Assembly (NCBI RefSeq): GCF_019355935.1
Contig: NZ_CP079925.1
Span: forward strand, 496,001 to 560,000
DNA from: Comamonas sp. Y33R10-2
Lineage (GTDB): Bacteria > Pseudomonadota > Gammaproteobacteria > Burkholderiales > Burkholderiaceae_C
DNA: 64,000 nucleotides
Reading direction: 5' to 3'
The notes beneath the pieces are model-generated. The model was not told where the DNA came from, did not search any database, and worked only from the letters and a program-made list of their open reading frames with translations. A program made the translations under genes and the position numbers. Shown piece by piece: positions 8,990 through 18,597 of the stretch; position 1 is the stretch's first letter; each line of letters begins with the position of its first letter.

Positions 8990-9766
8990 GTGGCAGCCAA
9001 ACGCGTCGCGGACGAACCCGCATACATCCTGCACCAGTACGACTGGAGCGAATCCAGCCTGATTCTGGAGGTGTTCACGCGCCATCGCGGGCGCGTGGCG
9101 CTGGCGGCCAAGGGCGTCAAGCGCCACACCTCTAACTTTCGCCCGGTGCTGCTGCCACTGCAGCCGCTCAAGCTCAACTACACGCTGGGGGCAGAGGGTA
9201 ATGCCGAGATTCACTCGCTAAAGGGTGCGGAGTGGGTGGGCGGCCATGTCATGCCGCAGGGTGATGCGCTGTGGTCGGGCATGTACCTCAACGAGTTGCT
9301 GCTGCGCCTTTTGGCGCGTGACGACCCGTATGCGGCGCTGTTTGATATTTATGCCGGCGTGGTGCGCGTGCTGGCTGGTCAGCATGGCAATACCACCGAG
9401 GCCATTGAGCCTGTGCTGCGTACCTTTGAGTTGGTGCTACTGCGCGAGTTGGGCCATTTGCCCGATTTGAGGCAGGAGAGCGCCACGCTGAGCCAACTCA
9501 ATCCTCATTTGCGCTACACCTTGGTTGCAGACGGCGGTTTGCGCCAAGCTGATGAATACGAGCGTGCGGCGCTCTCGGGCAGACATTGGCACAGCATAGA
9601 GCTGGCGCTGCAGACCGACCAACCCTTTCCCCGCACCCTCAAAGCATTGGCCGAGCCCGAAGTGGCTCAGGCCCTGAAGCTGCAACTGCGCAATCTTCTG
9701 CAATACCATTGCGGCTCAACCATGCTGCGCACCCGCCAGCTGATGATGGATTTGCAATCGCTATGA
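8990..9766 (+). CDS. recO: DNA repair protein RecO
   Basis: A 258-residue protein of the RecFOR pathway that loads RecA onto SSB-coated single-stranded DNA. The N-terminal OB-fold has the family pattern [36 protein letters not shown] helical C-terminal domain follows. The four-Cys zinc site of some RecO proteins is not evident, as in many proteobacterial forms. A GTG start at 8990 gives the usual N-terminus. The stop overlaps the pdxJ start (ATGA, 9763-9766). Confidence 0.95.
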   Translation: MAAKRVADEPAYILHQYDWSESSLILEVFTRHRGRVALAAKGVKRHTSNFRPVLLPLQPLKLNYTLGAEGNAEIHSLKGAEWVGGHVMPQGDALWSGMYLNELLLRLLARDDPYAALFDIYAGVVRVLAGQHGNTTEAIEPVLRTFELVLLRELGHLPDLRQESATLSQLNPHLRYTLVADGGLRQADEYERAALSGRHWHSIELALQTDQPFPRTLKALAEPEVAQALKLQLRNLLQYHCGSTMLRTRQLMMDLQSL

Positions 9767-10536
9767 ACCAATCTGCCTCGCCGCGCACAGCGCTTTCGGT
9801 CAATGTCAACAAGGTGGCGCTGCTGCGCAATACCCGTCATCTGGGCATTCCTTCGGTAACGCGCGCAGCGCAAATCTGTCTGGAGGCCGGGGCGCAGGGC
9901 ATCACCATTCACCCCCGCCCTGACGAGCGCCATATCCGCGCGCAAGATGTGTTTGACCTGCACGAACTGCTCAAGAGCTGGCCACAAGTCGAGTTCAATA
10001 TCGAGGGTAACCCCACGCAGAACTTGATGGATTTCATTCGTCAAACCCGCCCACATCAGGCCACGTTTGTGCCGGATAGCGAAGAGCAATTCACCAGCGA
10101 CCATGGCTGGACCTTTCCGCAAGATGCTGAGCGCCTTGCGCCCCTGATTGCCGAGTGCAAGGCGCTGGGTGTGCGCGTTAGCCTGTTCATGGACCCGATC
10201 CCCGAACAAATGGCCGCTGCCAAAGCCGTGGGTGCAGACCGCGTGGAGCTGTACACCGAGCCCTTTGCAGCCAATTGGGGTAAGGCCGAGCAAGAACAGC
10301 AGTTGCAAACCTATGCCAAAGCTGCACAGACAGCGCTGGATGCGGGCTTGGGCATCAACGCAGGTCACGACTTAAATCGCGACAATCTGGCCGCCTTTGT
10401 AGCGCGTGTACCGGGTTTGGCCGAAGTCTCGATTGGTCACGCCCTGATTGCCGATGCGCTGGAGCTGGGTTATGTCGCTACCGTCAAGGCTTACCAAGCA
10501 TGTATTGATGAAGGCATGTTGGCTAAGAAGTCCTAA
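9763..10536 (+). CDS. pdxJ: Pyridoxine 5'-phosphate synthase
   Basis: A 257-residue TIM-barrel enzyme that condenses 1-deoxy-D-xylulose 5-phosphate with 3-amino-2-oxopropyl phosphate to make pyridoxine 5'-phosphate. Visible family blocks include [15 protein letters not shown] near the N-terminus, [16 protein letters not shown] (about residue 45), the phosphate-binding ELYTEPFA region and [13 protein letters not shown] near the C-terminus. The ATG at 9763 overlaps the recO stop by 4 bp, which fits translational coupling and gives the normal length. Confidence 0.97.
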   Translation: MNQSASPRTALSVNVNKVALLRNTRHLGIPSVTRAAQICLEAGAQGITIHPRPDERHIRAQDVFDLHELLKSWPQVEFNIEGNPTQNLMDFIRQTRPHQATFVPDSEEQFTSDHGWTFPQDAERLAPLIAECKALGVRVSLFMDPIPEQMAAAKAVGADRVELYTEPFAANWGKAEQEQQLQTYAKAAQTALDAGLGINAGHDLNRDNLAAFVARVPGLAEVSIGHALIADALELGYVATVKAYQACIDEGMLAKKS

Positions 10537-10540
10537 AACT

Positions 10541-10597
10541 ATAGCTACCAGTCATTGATTCATAAGGACTTGAGCCTTGTTTTACTTTAAGTTGAAC
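10541..10597 (+). repeat. Dispersed AT-rich intergenic repeat, copy between pdxJ and acpS
   Basis: The unit starts ATAGCTACCAGTC and continues with TAAGGACTTGAGCC and a T-rich tail. The same ATAGCT-n-AGTCC-n-GGACTTGAGGC pattern recurs in several other gaps in this window. It ends just before the acpS ribosome binding site (AAGGAG). Confidence 0.55.
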
Positions 10598-10613
10598 TAG
10601 CAAGGAGTAACGC

Positions 10614-11009
10614 ATGATCTACGGCATAGGTACGGACATCTGCGATGTGCGTCGCATTCGCGAGAGCTTGGAAAAGCATGGGGAGCGCTTTGCTAAAAAG
10701 ATTCTGGCTGATGGTGAGCTAGCGACTTGGAAGGCCCGCAGCGAGCGCTGGCCCGAGCGCGGTATTCGCTACATGGCCACACGCTTTTCAGCCAAAGAAG
10801 CGTTCAGCAAAGCGATTGGCATGGGCATGGTCATGCCCATGACTTGGCGGCACTGCGAGGTGATTAAGCTGCCTAGCGGCCAGCCTGCGATTCGCCTGCA
10901 TGGTGGGTTGAAAGAGTGGTTTGAGAAAAACAATCTGAGCGTTCATCTGTCGGTGACGGATGAAAGCGACTACGCGGCTAGCTTCTGCGTGGTTGAAAGA
11001 AAAGAATGA
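10614..11009 (+). CDS. acpS: Holo-[acyl-carrier-protein] synthase
   Basis: A 131-residue phosphopantetheinyl transferase that activates acyl carrier protein using coenzyme A. The first motif [12 protein letters not shown] supplies the Mg-binding Asp, and [14 protein letters not shown] carries the catalytic Glu-Lys pair. A ribosome binding site AAGGAG lies just before the ATG. Placement after recO-pdxJ and before nagZ is the usual order in the family. Confidence 0.97.
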   Translation: MIYGIGTDICDVRRIRESLEKHGERFAKKILADGELATWKARSERWPERGIRYMATRFSAKEAFSKAIGMGMVMPMTWRHCEVIKLPSGQPAIRLHGGLKEWFEKNNLSVHLSVTDESDYAASFCVVERKE

Positions 11010-11050
11010 AATAGGCATCTAGTCCTTTAAACATATGGACTAGAAGCTAT
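11004..11050 (-). repeat. Dispersed AT-rich intergenic repeat, copy between acpS and nagZ (reverse orientation)
   Basis: Read on the minus strand it begins ATAGCTTCTAGTCC and continues GGACTAGATGCC, the family pattern. A perfect 7-bp palindrome arm pairs CTAGTCC (11019-11025) with GGACTAG (11037-11043). Confidence 0.55.
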
Positions 11051-11065
11051 AGAAATTGATAAATC

Positions 11066-12157
11066 ATGAGCATGCACGCCCCTCTCATCATTGATATCGC
11101 CGGTACGACTCTCACCGATGTGGACCGAGCCCGTCTGGCCCATCCACTGGTCGGCGGGATCATCCTCTTCAAGCGCAACTGGGAAGATCGCAGTGCGCTT
11201 GTGCAACTGTGCGCCGACATCAAGGCCGTCAAGCCCGACTTGCTAATTAGCGTGGATCACGAAGGCGGGCGTGTGCAGCGCTTTCGCACCGATGGCTTTA
11301 CGCATATCCCACCCATGCGCGCCTTTGGCGAGATGTGGATGGATGATGGCAAGGGCAAAAAACACCGCGAAGGCAGTGGCGCCATGCGCGCCATGAACGC
11401 GGCCACGGCGGCGGGTTATGTGCTGGGCACGGAGCTGCGCGCTTGCGGCGTGGACTTCAGCTTTACGCCCGTGCTGGATTTGGACTACGGCGAGTCGTCT
11501 GTGATTGGCGACCGCAGCTTCCACCGCGACCCGCGCGTGGTGGCTGCTCTTGCCAAGAGTCTGATGCACGGCCTGCTGCAGGCGGGCATGGGCAACTGCG
11601 GCAAGCATTTCCCCGGTCACGGCTTTGTGAAGGCGGATTCGCATGTCGACATCCCCGTGGACAAGCGCAGCCTCTCCGCCATTCTGGATGAAGATGCCGC
11701 GCCATATCCGTGGCTGACTAGCGTGCTCACCGCAGTCATGCCTGCGCATGTGATTTATCCCAAAGTAGACAAGCGCCCAGCAGGCTTTAGCGAGAAATGG
11801 CTCAAAGACATTCTGCGAAGCCGCTTGCGCTATGACGGTGCAATCTTCAGCGATGACCTGAGCATGGAAGGCGCGCGCCGTATCAATGGCGAGCTGATCA
11901 GCTTTACCGATGCCGCGCTGGCCGGTTTGAATGCAGGCTGCGACATGGTGCTGCTATGCAACCAGAGCTTGGGCTTTGGCGAGCATGTGGACGAGTTGCT
12001 GGACGGCATGGACGCTGCGCTGCGTGATGGCCGCTGGACACCCGACGAAGACAGTGAATCGCGCCGCCTGTCGCTGCTGCCCGATACAGAGCCGCAGGCA
12101 TGGGATGACCTGATGCGCCAGCCTGCGTATTTGGATGCTTTGAGCTTGCTGCCTTGA
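11066..12157 (+). CDS. nagZ: Beta-N-acetylhexosaminidase NagZ (peptidoglycan recycling)
   Basis: A 363-residue family 3 glycoside hydrolase that removes N-acetylglucosamine from anhydromuropeptides in the cytosol. Visible motifs are SVDHEGGRVQRF (about residue 66), the catalytic histidine loop NCGKHFPGHG (about 180) and the nucleophile motif FSDDLSMEGA (about 255). Length matches NagZ. No signal peptide is present, in agreement with cytosolic action. It closes the lepA-to-nagZ cluster and is followed by a terminator. Confidence 0.96.
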   Translation: MSMHAPLIIDIAGTTLTDVDRARLAHPLVGGIILFKRNWEDRSALVQLCADIKAVKPDLLISVDHEGGRVQRFRTDGFTHIPPMRAFGEMWMDDGKGKKHREGSGAMRAMNAATAAGYVLGTELRACGVDFSFTPVLDLDYGESSVIGDRSFHRDPRVVAALAKSLMHGLLQAGMGNCGKHFPGHGFVKADSHVDIPVDKRSLSAILDEDAAPYPWLTSVLTAVMPAHVIYPKVDKRPAGFSEKWLKDILRSRLRYDGAIFSDDLSMEGARRINGELISFTDAALAGLNAGCDMVLLCNQSLGFGEHVDELLDGMDAALRDGRWTPDEDSESRRLSLLPDTEPQAWDDLMRQPAYLDALSLLP

Positions 12158-12195
12158 ACTTGCCTGATTGAGAGCGCAGAATCTCACCCCAAAAA

Positions 12196-12228
12196 CCGCT
12201 GTCAGCTTGGTTTGACAGCGGATTTTTT
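12196..12228 (+). terminator. Intrinsic terminator after nagZ
   Basis: CCGCTGTCA (12196-12204) pairs with TGACAGCGG (12213-12221), followed by six T at 12223-12228. The rest of the 268-bp gap up to 12426 shows no gene. Confidence 0.85.
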
Positions 12229-12425
12229 ATGTTCAAGGGGCAGGACATCTATCTTTTAGACCCTACTGTTCTCAGAAACGCAGCTGCTGCAACGCTTGCT
12301 GCGTACTTTGCAAAATAACTGGTTTCAGGTAGTTACTTTTCTGCGCAATTCGTTCATTCTTTGTCTGATCGAGGCAGCGGCTGCAATGGCTTAGCTGCTC
12401 ACTTTTTGAGAGACAAAGGCTTTGC

Positions 12426-14192
12426 ATGTCGAAACCGGTATCTAAAGAATCCACTTGGGCTCAGACATGGGGCCTGATTGGCCCGTATTTCTGGAAGTCG
12501 GAGCAGCGTGGGTCCGCCTTGACTCTGGCTGGTGTTGTATTGGCGCTGTCTGTTTTTCTAAGCTATTGGGGCACGCGCATTGCCAATTGGTTTGGTGCAC
12601 AAACCAATGCGCTGCAAAGCAAAAACAGCGCTGATTTTTATCAACTATTGCCCGAGTTTTTCTGGATTGCTGGCGTGTTTATTGCGGTGGCAGTCCTCGC
12701 GTTTTATCTTACTGAAGTGCTGAGTATTCGCTGGAGGCGCTGGCTGAGCAAACAGTTGTTAAAGCGCTGGTTGCAGGGGCGTGCTTTTTACCAGTTGGAG
12801 CTGCTGCGCAATCAGCCGCAACTGCACATTCCAGACAACCCCGATCAGCGAATTCAAGAGGATGTTCAGCGCTTTGTGATGACGACTTGCAGCTTGGCGA
12901 CGGGTGCCGTTCTTGCTTTGGCCACTTTGTGTGCGTTTGGTCTGGTGTTGCTCAACATCGATGACGGGATTGACTTTGTGGTTGCGGGGCGCGAGGTGAA
13001 TATTCCCGGCTTCATGCTGTGGATCGCGCTGCTGTACTGCGGTTTGGGTAGTTTGGTGACTTACGGCTTGGGCAAGGCTCTAAAGCGCATGAACTTTGAG
13101 CTGCAAAAGCGCGAGGCCAACTTCCGCTATCACATGGCGCGGGTGCGAGATAACGCTGAAGCTATTGCGCTGGATCGCGCTCAAGATGTGGAGCATTACC
13201 AGTTAGATCAAAAGCTGGATGCATTGCTGGACAGTAAATTTACTTTGGTCAAACGAGAGACACGGCTGACATGGTTTACCGCCTTTTTCTCTAACCTGTC
13301 CATGGTGTTCCCGTATTTGGTGCTGGCGCATCGCTACTTTGATGGGCATATCACCATGGGTGCGTTGACGGTTGCTGTTACTGCATTCGCCTCGGTGCAA
13401 GGTGCGCTGTCATGGTTTATCAATAACTTCACGACTCTTGCGGAGTGGCGTGCATCCGCCCAGCGTTTAAGTGAGTTAGATAAAGCACTGCAGCGTGCGA
13501 ACCAAAAATCAGCGCTGCAGCACCAAAACGATGGCGCAGATATGCAGGTTCAAGGGCTGGAGTTGAGCTTGCCCACAGGTAAGGTTTTGCTGGATAACTT
13601 CACTGGGCAAATTCAGCCCGGCAGCAACGTGCTGATTGGCGGGCCTTCAGGCAGTGGCAAATCGACCTTGCTGCGGGCTTTGTCTGGCATATGGCCGTTT
13701 GCCAAGGGCCGGGTGAGTCTTCCCAGTGATGTGATGTTTATTCCTCAACACCCCTATTTCCCTGAAGGGCGGCTAAGAGATGCTCTTGCCTATCCGCTGC
13801 GTGCTGAGCTTTACACGGATGCGCAGCTTCTCGAGGCTTTGCAGCAGGCGGGCTTACCTGACTTGCAAGCGCGCTTGGACGATGTGCAGGCTTGGCATAG
13901 TCTTTTGTCAGGTGGCGAAAAACAACGCTTGGCTGCTGCACGTGTATTGCTCAAGCAGCCTGCATGGGTGGTGGCTGATGAGGCATCAAGCGCGCTAGAC
14001 AACGCGACGGAAGCTCGAATTTATGAGGCTTTGGCGCAGATGACTAGTCGCAATGGCGGTGCTGTGATTTCTGTGGCGCACCGCGATAGCGTGCGCAAGT
14101 ACCACGATGTTCACTGGCTGCTCGAACCTGAGCGCAGGGCTCTCAGAATCGGCGCGTTGTCTACAACTGCCTGTAGGACTGAGAGTGATTGA
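12426..14192 (+). CDS. ABC transporter, fused permease and ATPase (SbmA/BacA-YddA type)
   Basis: A 588-residue half-transporter. The membrane domain (about residues 20-330) has the SbmA_BacA/ABC_membrane_2 look: an early Trp-rich helix with SYWGTRIANWF, then a KQLLKRWLQGRAFYQL block. The ATPase domain follows with Walker A GGPSGSGKST, signature LSGGEKQR and Walker B WVVADEASSALD. The substrate cannot be read from sequence; relatives import peptides or vitamin B12-like compounds. It stands alone, with no partner gene or substrate-binding protein nearby. Confidence 0.9.
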   Translation: MSKPVSKESTWAQTWGLIGPYFWKSEQRGSALTLAGVVLALSVFLSYWGTRIANWFGAQTNALQSKNSADFYQLLPEFFWIAGVFIAVAVLAFYLTEVLSIRWRRWLSKQLLKRWLQGRAFYQLELLRNQPQLHIPDNPDQRIQEDVQRFVMTTCSLATGAVLALATLCAFGLVLLNIDDGIDFVVAGREVNIPGFMLWIALLYCGLGSLVTYGLGKALKRMNFELQKREANFRYHMARVRDNAEAIALDRAQDVEHYQLDQKLDALLDSKFTLVKRETRLTWFTAFFSNLSMVFPYLVLAHRYFDGHITMGALTVAVTAFASVQGALSWFINNFTTLAEWRASAQRLSELDKALQRANQKSALQHQNDGADMQVQGLELSLPTGKVLLDNFTGQIQPGSNVLIGGPSGSGKSTLLRALSGIWPFAKGRVSLPSDVMFIPQHPYFPEGRLRDALAYPLRAELYTDAQLLEALQQAGLPDLQARLDDVQAWHSLLSGGEKQRLAAARVLLKQPAWVVADEASSALDNATEARIYEALAQMTSRNGGAVISVAHRDSVRKYHDVHWLLEPERRALRIGALSTTACRTESD

Positions 14193-14429
14193 TTGCGAGC
14201 TATGTCGACCCAGAGCCATAAGCAAAGTCTCATTCGTCTTTGATAACGAAGGCTGCTTGTTTGCGGAACTTTTTTTAGAAGCTATTTTTAAGTGAAGATA
14301 GCCTTTGAATGGTCTCTATTAACACTAAAAGAATAAAAAGTTAACTAATAAATATCTATTTGACTGCTAGTTTTGATATGTAGGTTAGCGCTTACTATCA
14401 AAGTTATTATTCCTACATCTTAATCAGAT
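14193..14429. other. AT-rich non-coding gap
   Basis: This 237-bp spacer is clearly more AT-rich than its surroundings and contains a short inverted repeat ATGTAGG/CCTACAT near 14379-14417. It probably holds the promoter of the following lipoprotein gene, although I cannot name one with confidence. Confidence 0.4.
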
Positions 14430-16178
14430 GTGGCGAGTATGTATCAAGATGTTTTTGAATTCAAAGGGCGTAACGAGGCAATAGGTAAACGTGTTGGCCA
14501 GTTGGCCCTGAACGCAGCTTTGTTGGCCATGCTGGCTGCTTGTGGCGGTGGCGGAGATGTTAGTGGTGGCGAAAGCTCCGCACCTGCTGGCCAAGCAAGC
14601 GTTGCAGCCGTTTCGCAGGACACTGGGGGCGACAAGGTGGCAAATGCATCCAGCATGAGCCCTGTGGCTGGCCAGATGGTTGGCCGTATCAGCTACGACA
14701 ATGTGCCGGTGAGCGCTCATGCGGGGCTGGACTATGCGGCAACCCGCCAGATGCCTGCCCGTGGCGTGATGGTGGAGGCGGTGTCCGCTTCAAATGTGGT
14801 GATTGCGACAACCTCTACGGACGAGCAAGGCCATTACACGTTAGCTGTGCCTGAGGGCACAGAGTTCAAGGTGCGTGTGCAGGCTCGCTTATTGCCTAGC
14901 GATAAGCGCTGGGATGTGGCGGTGCGTGACAACAGGAGCGCTGGCTACCCGCAAGCCGCTGCTGCGTATGCCATGAGCAGTTCTTTGCAAACTATCTCTG
15001 CTGCCGGCGGCGTGCTGGATTTGAATGCTAAATCGGGCTGGACTGGCTCAGCCTATGGCGAAACACGTGCTTCTGCGCCGTTTGCTATTTTGGATCAGGC
15101 CTATGCCTCAATGCAGTACGTGCGCAGTTTTGCGCCCGGCACCCAGTTTCCTGCCTTGACGATTTACTGGAGCAAGGACAATCGCAGTGCTGTGGGTTCC
15201 TATGCAGATGGAGATATCACGTCCAGCAATTGGTCGCCAGCTTCAACCGGTCAAGCCGAAGGCATCTATGTTTTAGGCAAAGAAAATCTCGACTCAGACG
15301 AGTTCGACGCCAGCGTGTTGCGTCATGAGTGGATGCACTACTTCGAGAGCAAGCTCTCGCGATCTGATTCCTTGGGTGGTGCGCACGCCTTTGGTGACAA
15401 GCTAGATATGCGCGTTGCTTGGTCTGAGGGTATGGCTAGCGCTATGGGCGCTGCGATTGGCGGCACTTCGGTGTTTCAAGATACAAAGGGTCTGGGACAA
15501 GGTCAGACCTCGGCGTTTCATGTAGATGTGCAACCGGGCGCAAATGATCGAGGCTTCTACAGTGAATCATCAGTGCAGTATTTGGTCTATCAAATGGCCC
15601 AGATGCAGGGCGGGGCAGAGGCGGTTATTTCGACTTTGCTCAATGAGCAAAAGAACACACCTTCTTTGACCAGCCTGATGTCTTTTGCCGCGGGTTTGTC
15701 AACGCGAATGGGCAGCTCTGCAGTGGACGCGGTGATGGCTAAGGTGGGCTTGCCCGTCATGCAGTCCATCAATGAGTGGGGCGCTGTCGTGAATTACAGA
15801 GCTATGGTTGATGGCGAAAAGCCAGCATTCAGAAGTTTGGCCACGGGGGCTGCTGCAAGCAGGGTGTGTGTATCTAATGAGTTTGTAGGCTATAACAAGC
15901 TCGATCGCCATCGCCCAGTTCGAGTTGATGTGACAGTCGCTGGAAACTATAGTTTTAAAGCTCCTTATTTATCCGGCCCAACGACTTCGGTTGCGCGGGT
16001 AGAGCTCTATCGAGTGGGGCAATGGCAGCCACCGAAGTCGGCTCTCGCATCTGAAAAGACCTACTATTTGCAGCCTGGAACCTATGTTGCCATGCTCACT
16101 GATGCCAGCATGGATCAAGGCACCGCTGCACCCAATACGCATGCTTGCTTTAACGCCAGCTGGGAGCAAGTGCCATGA
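14430..16178 (+). CDS. Putative lipoprotein with HExxH zinc-metallopeptidase motif
   Basis: A protein of 582 residues from a GTG at 14430, or 579 from an ATG at 14439. A lipobox LAAC places the lipidated Cys at residue 38 (GTG numbering), followed by a Gly-rich stretch, so it is probably an exported lipoprotein. Residues about 88-140 look like a carboxypeptidase-regulatory-type beta domain. A zinc-binding HEWMHYFE motif starts at His299, and a candidate third ligand lies in WSEGMA about 40 residues later, as in gluzincin-type peptidases. The C-terminal about 120 residues look like a beta-rich secreted domain. Its stop overlaps the next gene (ATGATGA). The protease call is inference from the motif. 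Confidence 0.7.
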   Translation: MASMYQDVFEFKGRNEAIGKRVGQLALNAALLAMLAACGGGGDVSGGESSAPAGQASVAAVSQDTGGDKVANASSMSPVAGQMVGRISYDNVPVSAHAGLDYAATRQMPARGVMVEAVSASNVVIATTSTDEQGHYTLAVPEGTEFKVRVQARLLPSDKRWDVAVRDNRSAGYPQAAAAYAMSSSLQTISAAGGVLDLNAKSGWTGSAYGETRASAPFAILDQAYASMQYVRSFAPGTQFPALTIYWSKDNRSAVGSYADGDITSSNWSPASTGQAEGIYVLGKENLDSDEFDASVLRHEWMHYFESKLSRSDSLGGAHAFGDKLDMRVAWSEGMASAMGAAIGGTSVFQDTKGLGQGQTSAFHVDVQPGANDRGFYSESSVQYLVYQMAQMQGGAEAVISTLLNEQKNTPSLTSLMSFAAGLSTRMGSSAVDAVMAKVGLPVMQSINEWGAVVNYRAMVDGEKPAFRSLATGAAASRVCVSNEFVGYNKLDRHRPVRVDVTVAGNYSFKAPYLSGPTTSVARVELYRVGQWQPPKSALASEKTYYLQPGTYVAMLTDASMDQGTAAPNTHACFNASWEQVP

Positions 16179-16756
16179 TGAACACGGGAAAGAAACACAC
16201 CATGTTGAAACCAATCTTTGCAGGCATGCTGATCGCCACGAGCATTCTGTCCGCCAGTGCGGTATGGGCTCATGCATCGGCTGAAAAAGCCTCTACCACG
16301 CAGCCCAAAATCGAGCGCCAGCGCAAGTCGGCTGACGTGGTTGCCGTTGCTGTGCGCGAACTACCTTCTTATATGAGCGTTGGCCCGACGACGGTGGGTA
16401 TCACTTTGACGGGTGCGGCTGGAATCTCTGATCTTGAACTCAGCTATGGGGTAGAAGGCTCTTTGCGAGTGGATACCGGAGCACCCAGCCGCGTGCAGCT
16501 GAATGCTCAGCATCAGACCACGATTGAAGTGCCTGTGACTGTGCTCTCAAACGGTGTGCATTACCTCAATGTGTATGTGCAGGCTGCGGGTCGCACTACG
16601 GCTTTTGCCGTAAAGGTCAATGCAGCCCCGTCTGCTAGCTTGCAAAAGCGTTCGCGAGCAGTGCCGGTTGAGCCAACGGTTGATAAGCAGCTTAACCAAG
16701 CGCCCAAAGAAGCGGCTTTGATTGAGATGCCTGCGCAGGAAACTCGCCGTCATTGA
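16175..16756 (+). CDS. Hypothetical secreted protein cotranscribed with the HExxH lipoprotein
   Basis: A protein of up to 193 residues; an ATG at 16202 would start directly at a clear signal peptide (MLKPIFAGMLIATSILSASAVWA). The body is beta-strand-rich with an alternating hydrophobic pattern (TVGITLTGAAGISDLELSYG) and resembles an immunoglobulin-like or pilus-assembly-type sandwich domain. The tail is Lys/Pro/Ala-rich. It overlaps the stop of the upstream gene, so the two are probably translated together and may act together in the periplasm. I recognise no named family. Confidence 0.6.
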   Translation: MMNTGKKHTMLKPIFAGMLIATSILSASAVWAHASAEKASTTQPKIERQRKSADVVAVAVRELPSYMSVGPTTVGITLTGAAGISDLELSYGVEGSLRVDTGAPSRVQLNAQHQTTIEVPVTVLSNGVHYLNVYVQAAGRTTAFAVKVNAAPSASLQKRSRAVPVEPTVDKQLNQAPKEAALIEMPAQETRRH

Positions 16757-16792
16757 GGAGTAACGATTGAGGTAGGTGTCAAAGTACAAAGA

Positions 16793-16823
16793 AACAGGCC
16801 GGCGAAAGTCAGGCCTGTTTTTT
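16793..16823 (+). terminator. Intrinsic terminator
   Basis: AACAGGCC (16793-16800) pairs with GGCCTGTT (16812-16819) and runs into six T. It closes the lipoprotein pair. Confidence 0.85.
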
Positions 16824-16923
16824 ATGGGTAAAGCCCGAATCGCCGAATGGAGCGTGGGATGATTCAGTTTTAGCCTTGCCCAGTTGTCGAAAAATGGTGT
16901 TGGGCAGAACTAGGAGATCTCTC

Positions 16924-17979
16924 ATGCGCGTTGGTGTGTTGACTGGCGGCGGCGATTGCCCCGGCTTGAATGCGGTGATCCGTGCGGTCACCAAGTCTCT
17001 GATTAATCACGGCCAGTGCGAGGTTCTGGGCATTGCTGATGGCTTTGAGGGGCTGATGGAGCCCAAGCCCCGCGTCAGAAGCTTGGGCTGGGACGAGGTC
17101 AGCGGCATCTTGCACATGGGCGGCACGATTTTGGGCACCAGCAACAGCGCCAACCCTTTGCGCGATGCCGCTACGCTGGAGCAGGTAGGGCGCAACGTCA
17201 AAGACTTGGGGTTGGATGTGGTGGTTGCGATTGGTGGTGATGGCACCATGAGTTTGGCCCACGGATTGGCGCAAGTGGGCTTGCAATGCGTGGGTGTGCC
17301 CAAGACCATTGATAACGACATTGCCAGCTGTGAGCGCAGCTTTGGTTTTGACACGGCCGTAGCCACCGTGACGGAAAGCCTGCGCCGCATTGAGAGCACG
17401 GCCATGAGCCACCACCGCGTGATGATTGTGGAGACCATGGGTCGCCACGCGGGCTGGCTGGCGCTGGAGTCTGGCATTGCCGGAGCCGCAGACATCATCT
17501 TGCTGCCCGAGATTGACTATGACCTGCAGGCCGTCATCAAAGTCTGCCAAGAGCGTGAGCAGCGCCAGCGCTACACCATCATCTGCATTGGGGAAGGCGC
17601 TAAAGAAAGCGGCCAGATCCTGACAGTGCGTGAGCGTATTGCGCATAGCCCAGACCCGGTGCGTTTAGGCGGTGTAGGTCATGTGCTGCGTGAGCGGTTG
17701 CAGCCTCACCTCAAAAGTGAGGTGCGCACCACGGTGCTAGGCCATGTGCAGCGCGGCGGCGACCCCACGCCGTTTGACCGGGTGCTGGCCACGCAGTTTG
17801 GTCACCACGCGGCGCAACTGGTGCTGGCTGCCCAGACCGGGCATATGGTGACGCTGCGAAACGGGCGCATTAGCAGCGTCGCGATTGCGGATGTGGCTAA
17901 CACCCAGCGCACCGTGCCGCTGGATAGCCCGCTGCTGAGTACAGCACGTGATATCGGCATTTGCTTTGGCGAATGCTGA
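16924..17979 (+). CDS. 6-phosphofructokinase (PfkA superfamily)
   Basis: A 351-residue kinase that phosphorylates fructose 6-phosphate. Motifs in order: TGGGDCPGLNAVIR at residues 7-20, IGGDGT at 103-108, PKTIDND at 126-132 with the catalytic Asp, and MGRHAGWLA at about 175. Gly107 in GGDGT favours ATP, but Lys127 in PKTIDND is the residue typical of pyrophosphate enzymes and of group III ATP enzymes, so the phosphoryl donor is not settled by sequence. The start ATG 16924 is set by a good ribosome binding site (AGGAG) and by the conserved MRVGVLTGGGD start. Confidence 0.9.
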   Translation: MRVGVLTGGGDCPGLNAVIRAVTKSLINHGQCEVLGIADGFEGLMEPKPRVRSLGWDEVSGILHMGGTILGTSNSANPLRDAATLEQVGRNVKDLGLDVVVAIGGDGTMSLAHGLAQVGLQCVGVPKTIDNDIASCERSFGFDTAVATVTESLRRIESTAMSHHRVMIVETMGRHAGWLALESGIAGAADIILLPEIDYDLQAVIKVCQEREQRQRYTIICIGEGAKESGQILTVRERIAHSPDPVRLGGVGHVLRERLQPHLKSEVRTTVLGHVQRGGDPTPFDRVLATQFGHHAAQLVLAAQTGHMVTLRNGRISSVAIADVANTQRTVPLDSPLLSTARDIGICFGEC

Positions 17980-18046
17980 ACAGGTCAGCTGAGCTGAATT
18001 AAGGTGTGAGCTTGCGCGCACTTTTTAGCGCGCTGGAGAGATACAC

Positions 18047-18517
18047 ATGGACCGACATGAAGAAGCCGTGATGCAGTTGCTCACGGCCAACGGCGAAACC
18101 TTTGTCGCCCCCAAATACGAGCTGACCGACGGCTGGCAATGCCCTGCCTTTGTCGCACTGCGGCCTGCGCGCCGGCAGGTTTATGTGGTGGAGGTATCTG
18201 CATCCGGCTACCCGCTGGCGTTGGTCAACCGCCTCAATGAACGCATCGAGAAATGGTATGCCCCGCTGCTGGCGCAACTGCACGGCCTGCAAATCACGCA
18301 GCCGGATTGGGAAATTGCCTGTCTGGTGTTTGTGCGCAGCGATCAGATTGAATGGCTCAAAGAGCGCGTCAAAGACATGAGCGGCGTGCATGTGCTGAGT
18401 TTGGAGCAGGCCAGCAGCCCCTGGGGCTGGGATGATGCGGTGTGGACCTCAGAGATGGCGTTTGACGGCGGCGGCATTCCGCAGCGCGGCTCCAAGATCA
18501 ACGCTCTGACGCACTGA
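18047..18517 (+). CDS. Hypothetical protein, 156 residues
   Basis: A soluble protein with no signal peptide or membrane segment. The central part (VYVVEVSASGYPLALVNRLNERIEKWYAPLL) suggests an alpha/beta fold, and the C-terminal half is Trp-rich (WGWDDAVWTSEM). A ribosome binding site (GGAGAG) lies at the usual spacing before the ATG. It follows the phosphofructokinase by 67 bp. I do not recognise the family. Confidence 0.65.
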   Translation: MDRHEEAVMQLLTANGETFVAPKYELTDGWQCPAFVALRPARRQVYVVEVSASGYPLALVNRLNERIEKWYAPLLAQLHGLQITQPDWEIACLVFVRSDQIEWLKERVKDMSGVHVLSLEQASSPWGWDDAVWTSEMAFDGGGIPQRGSKINALTH

Positions 18518-18597
18518 TCTGCAATCTTCATCATCATGCTCAAAACACTGAATGAAATGGTGGACGAAATAGTGGATGAAATGGTGATTCATCAATC

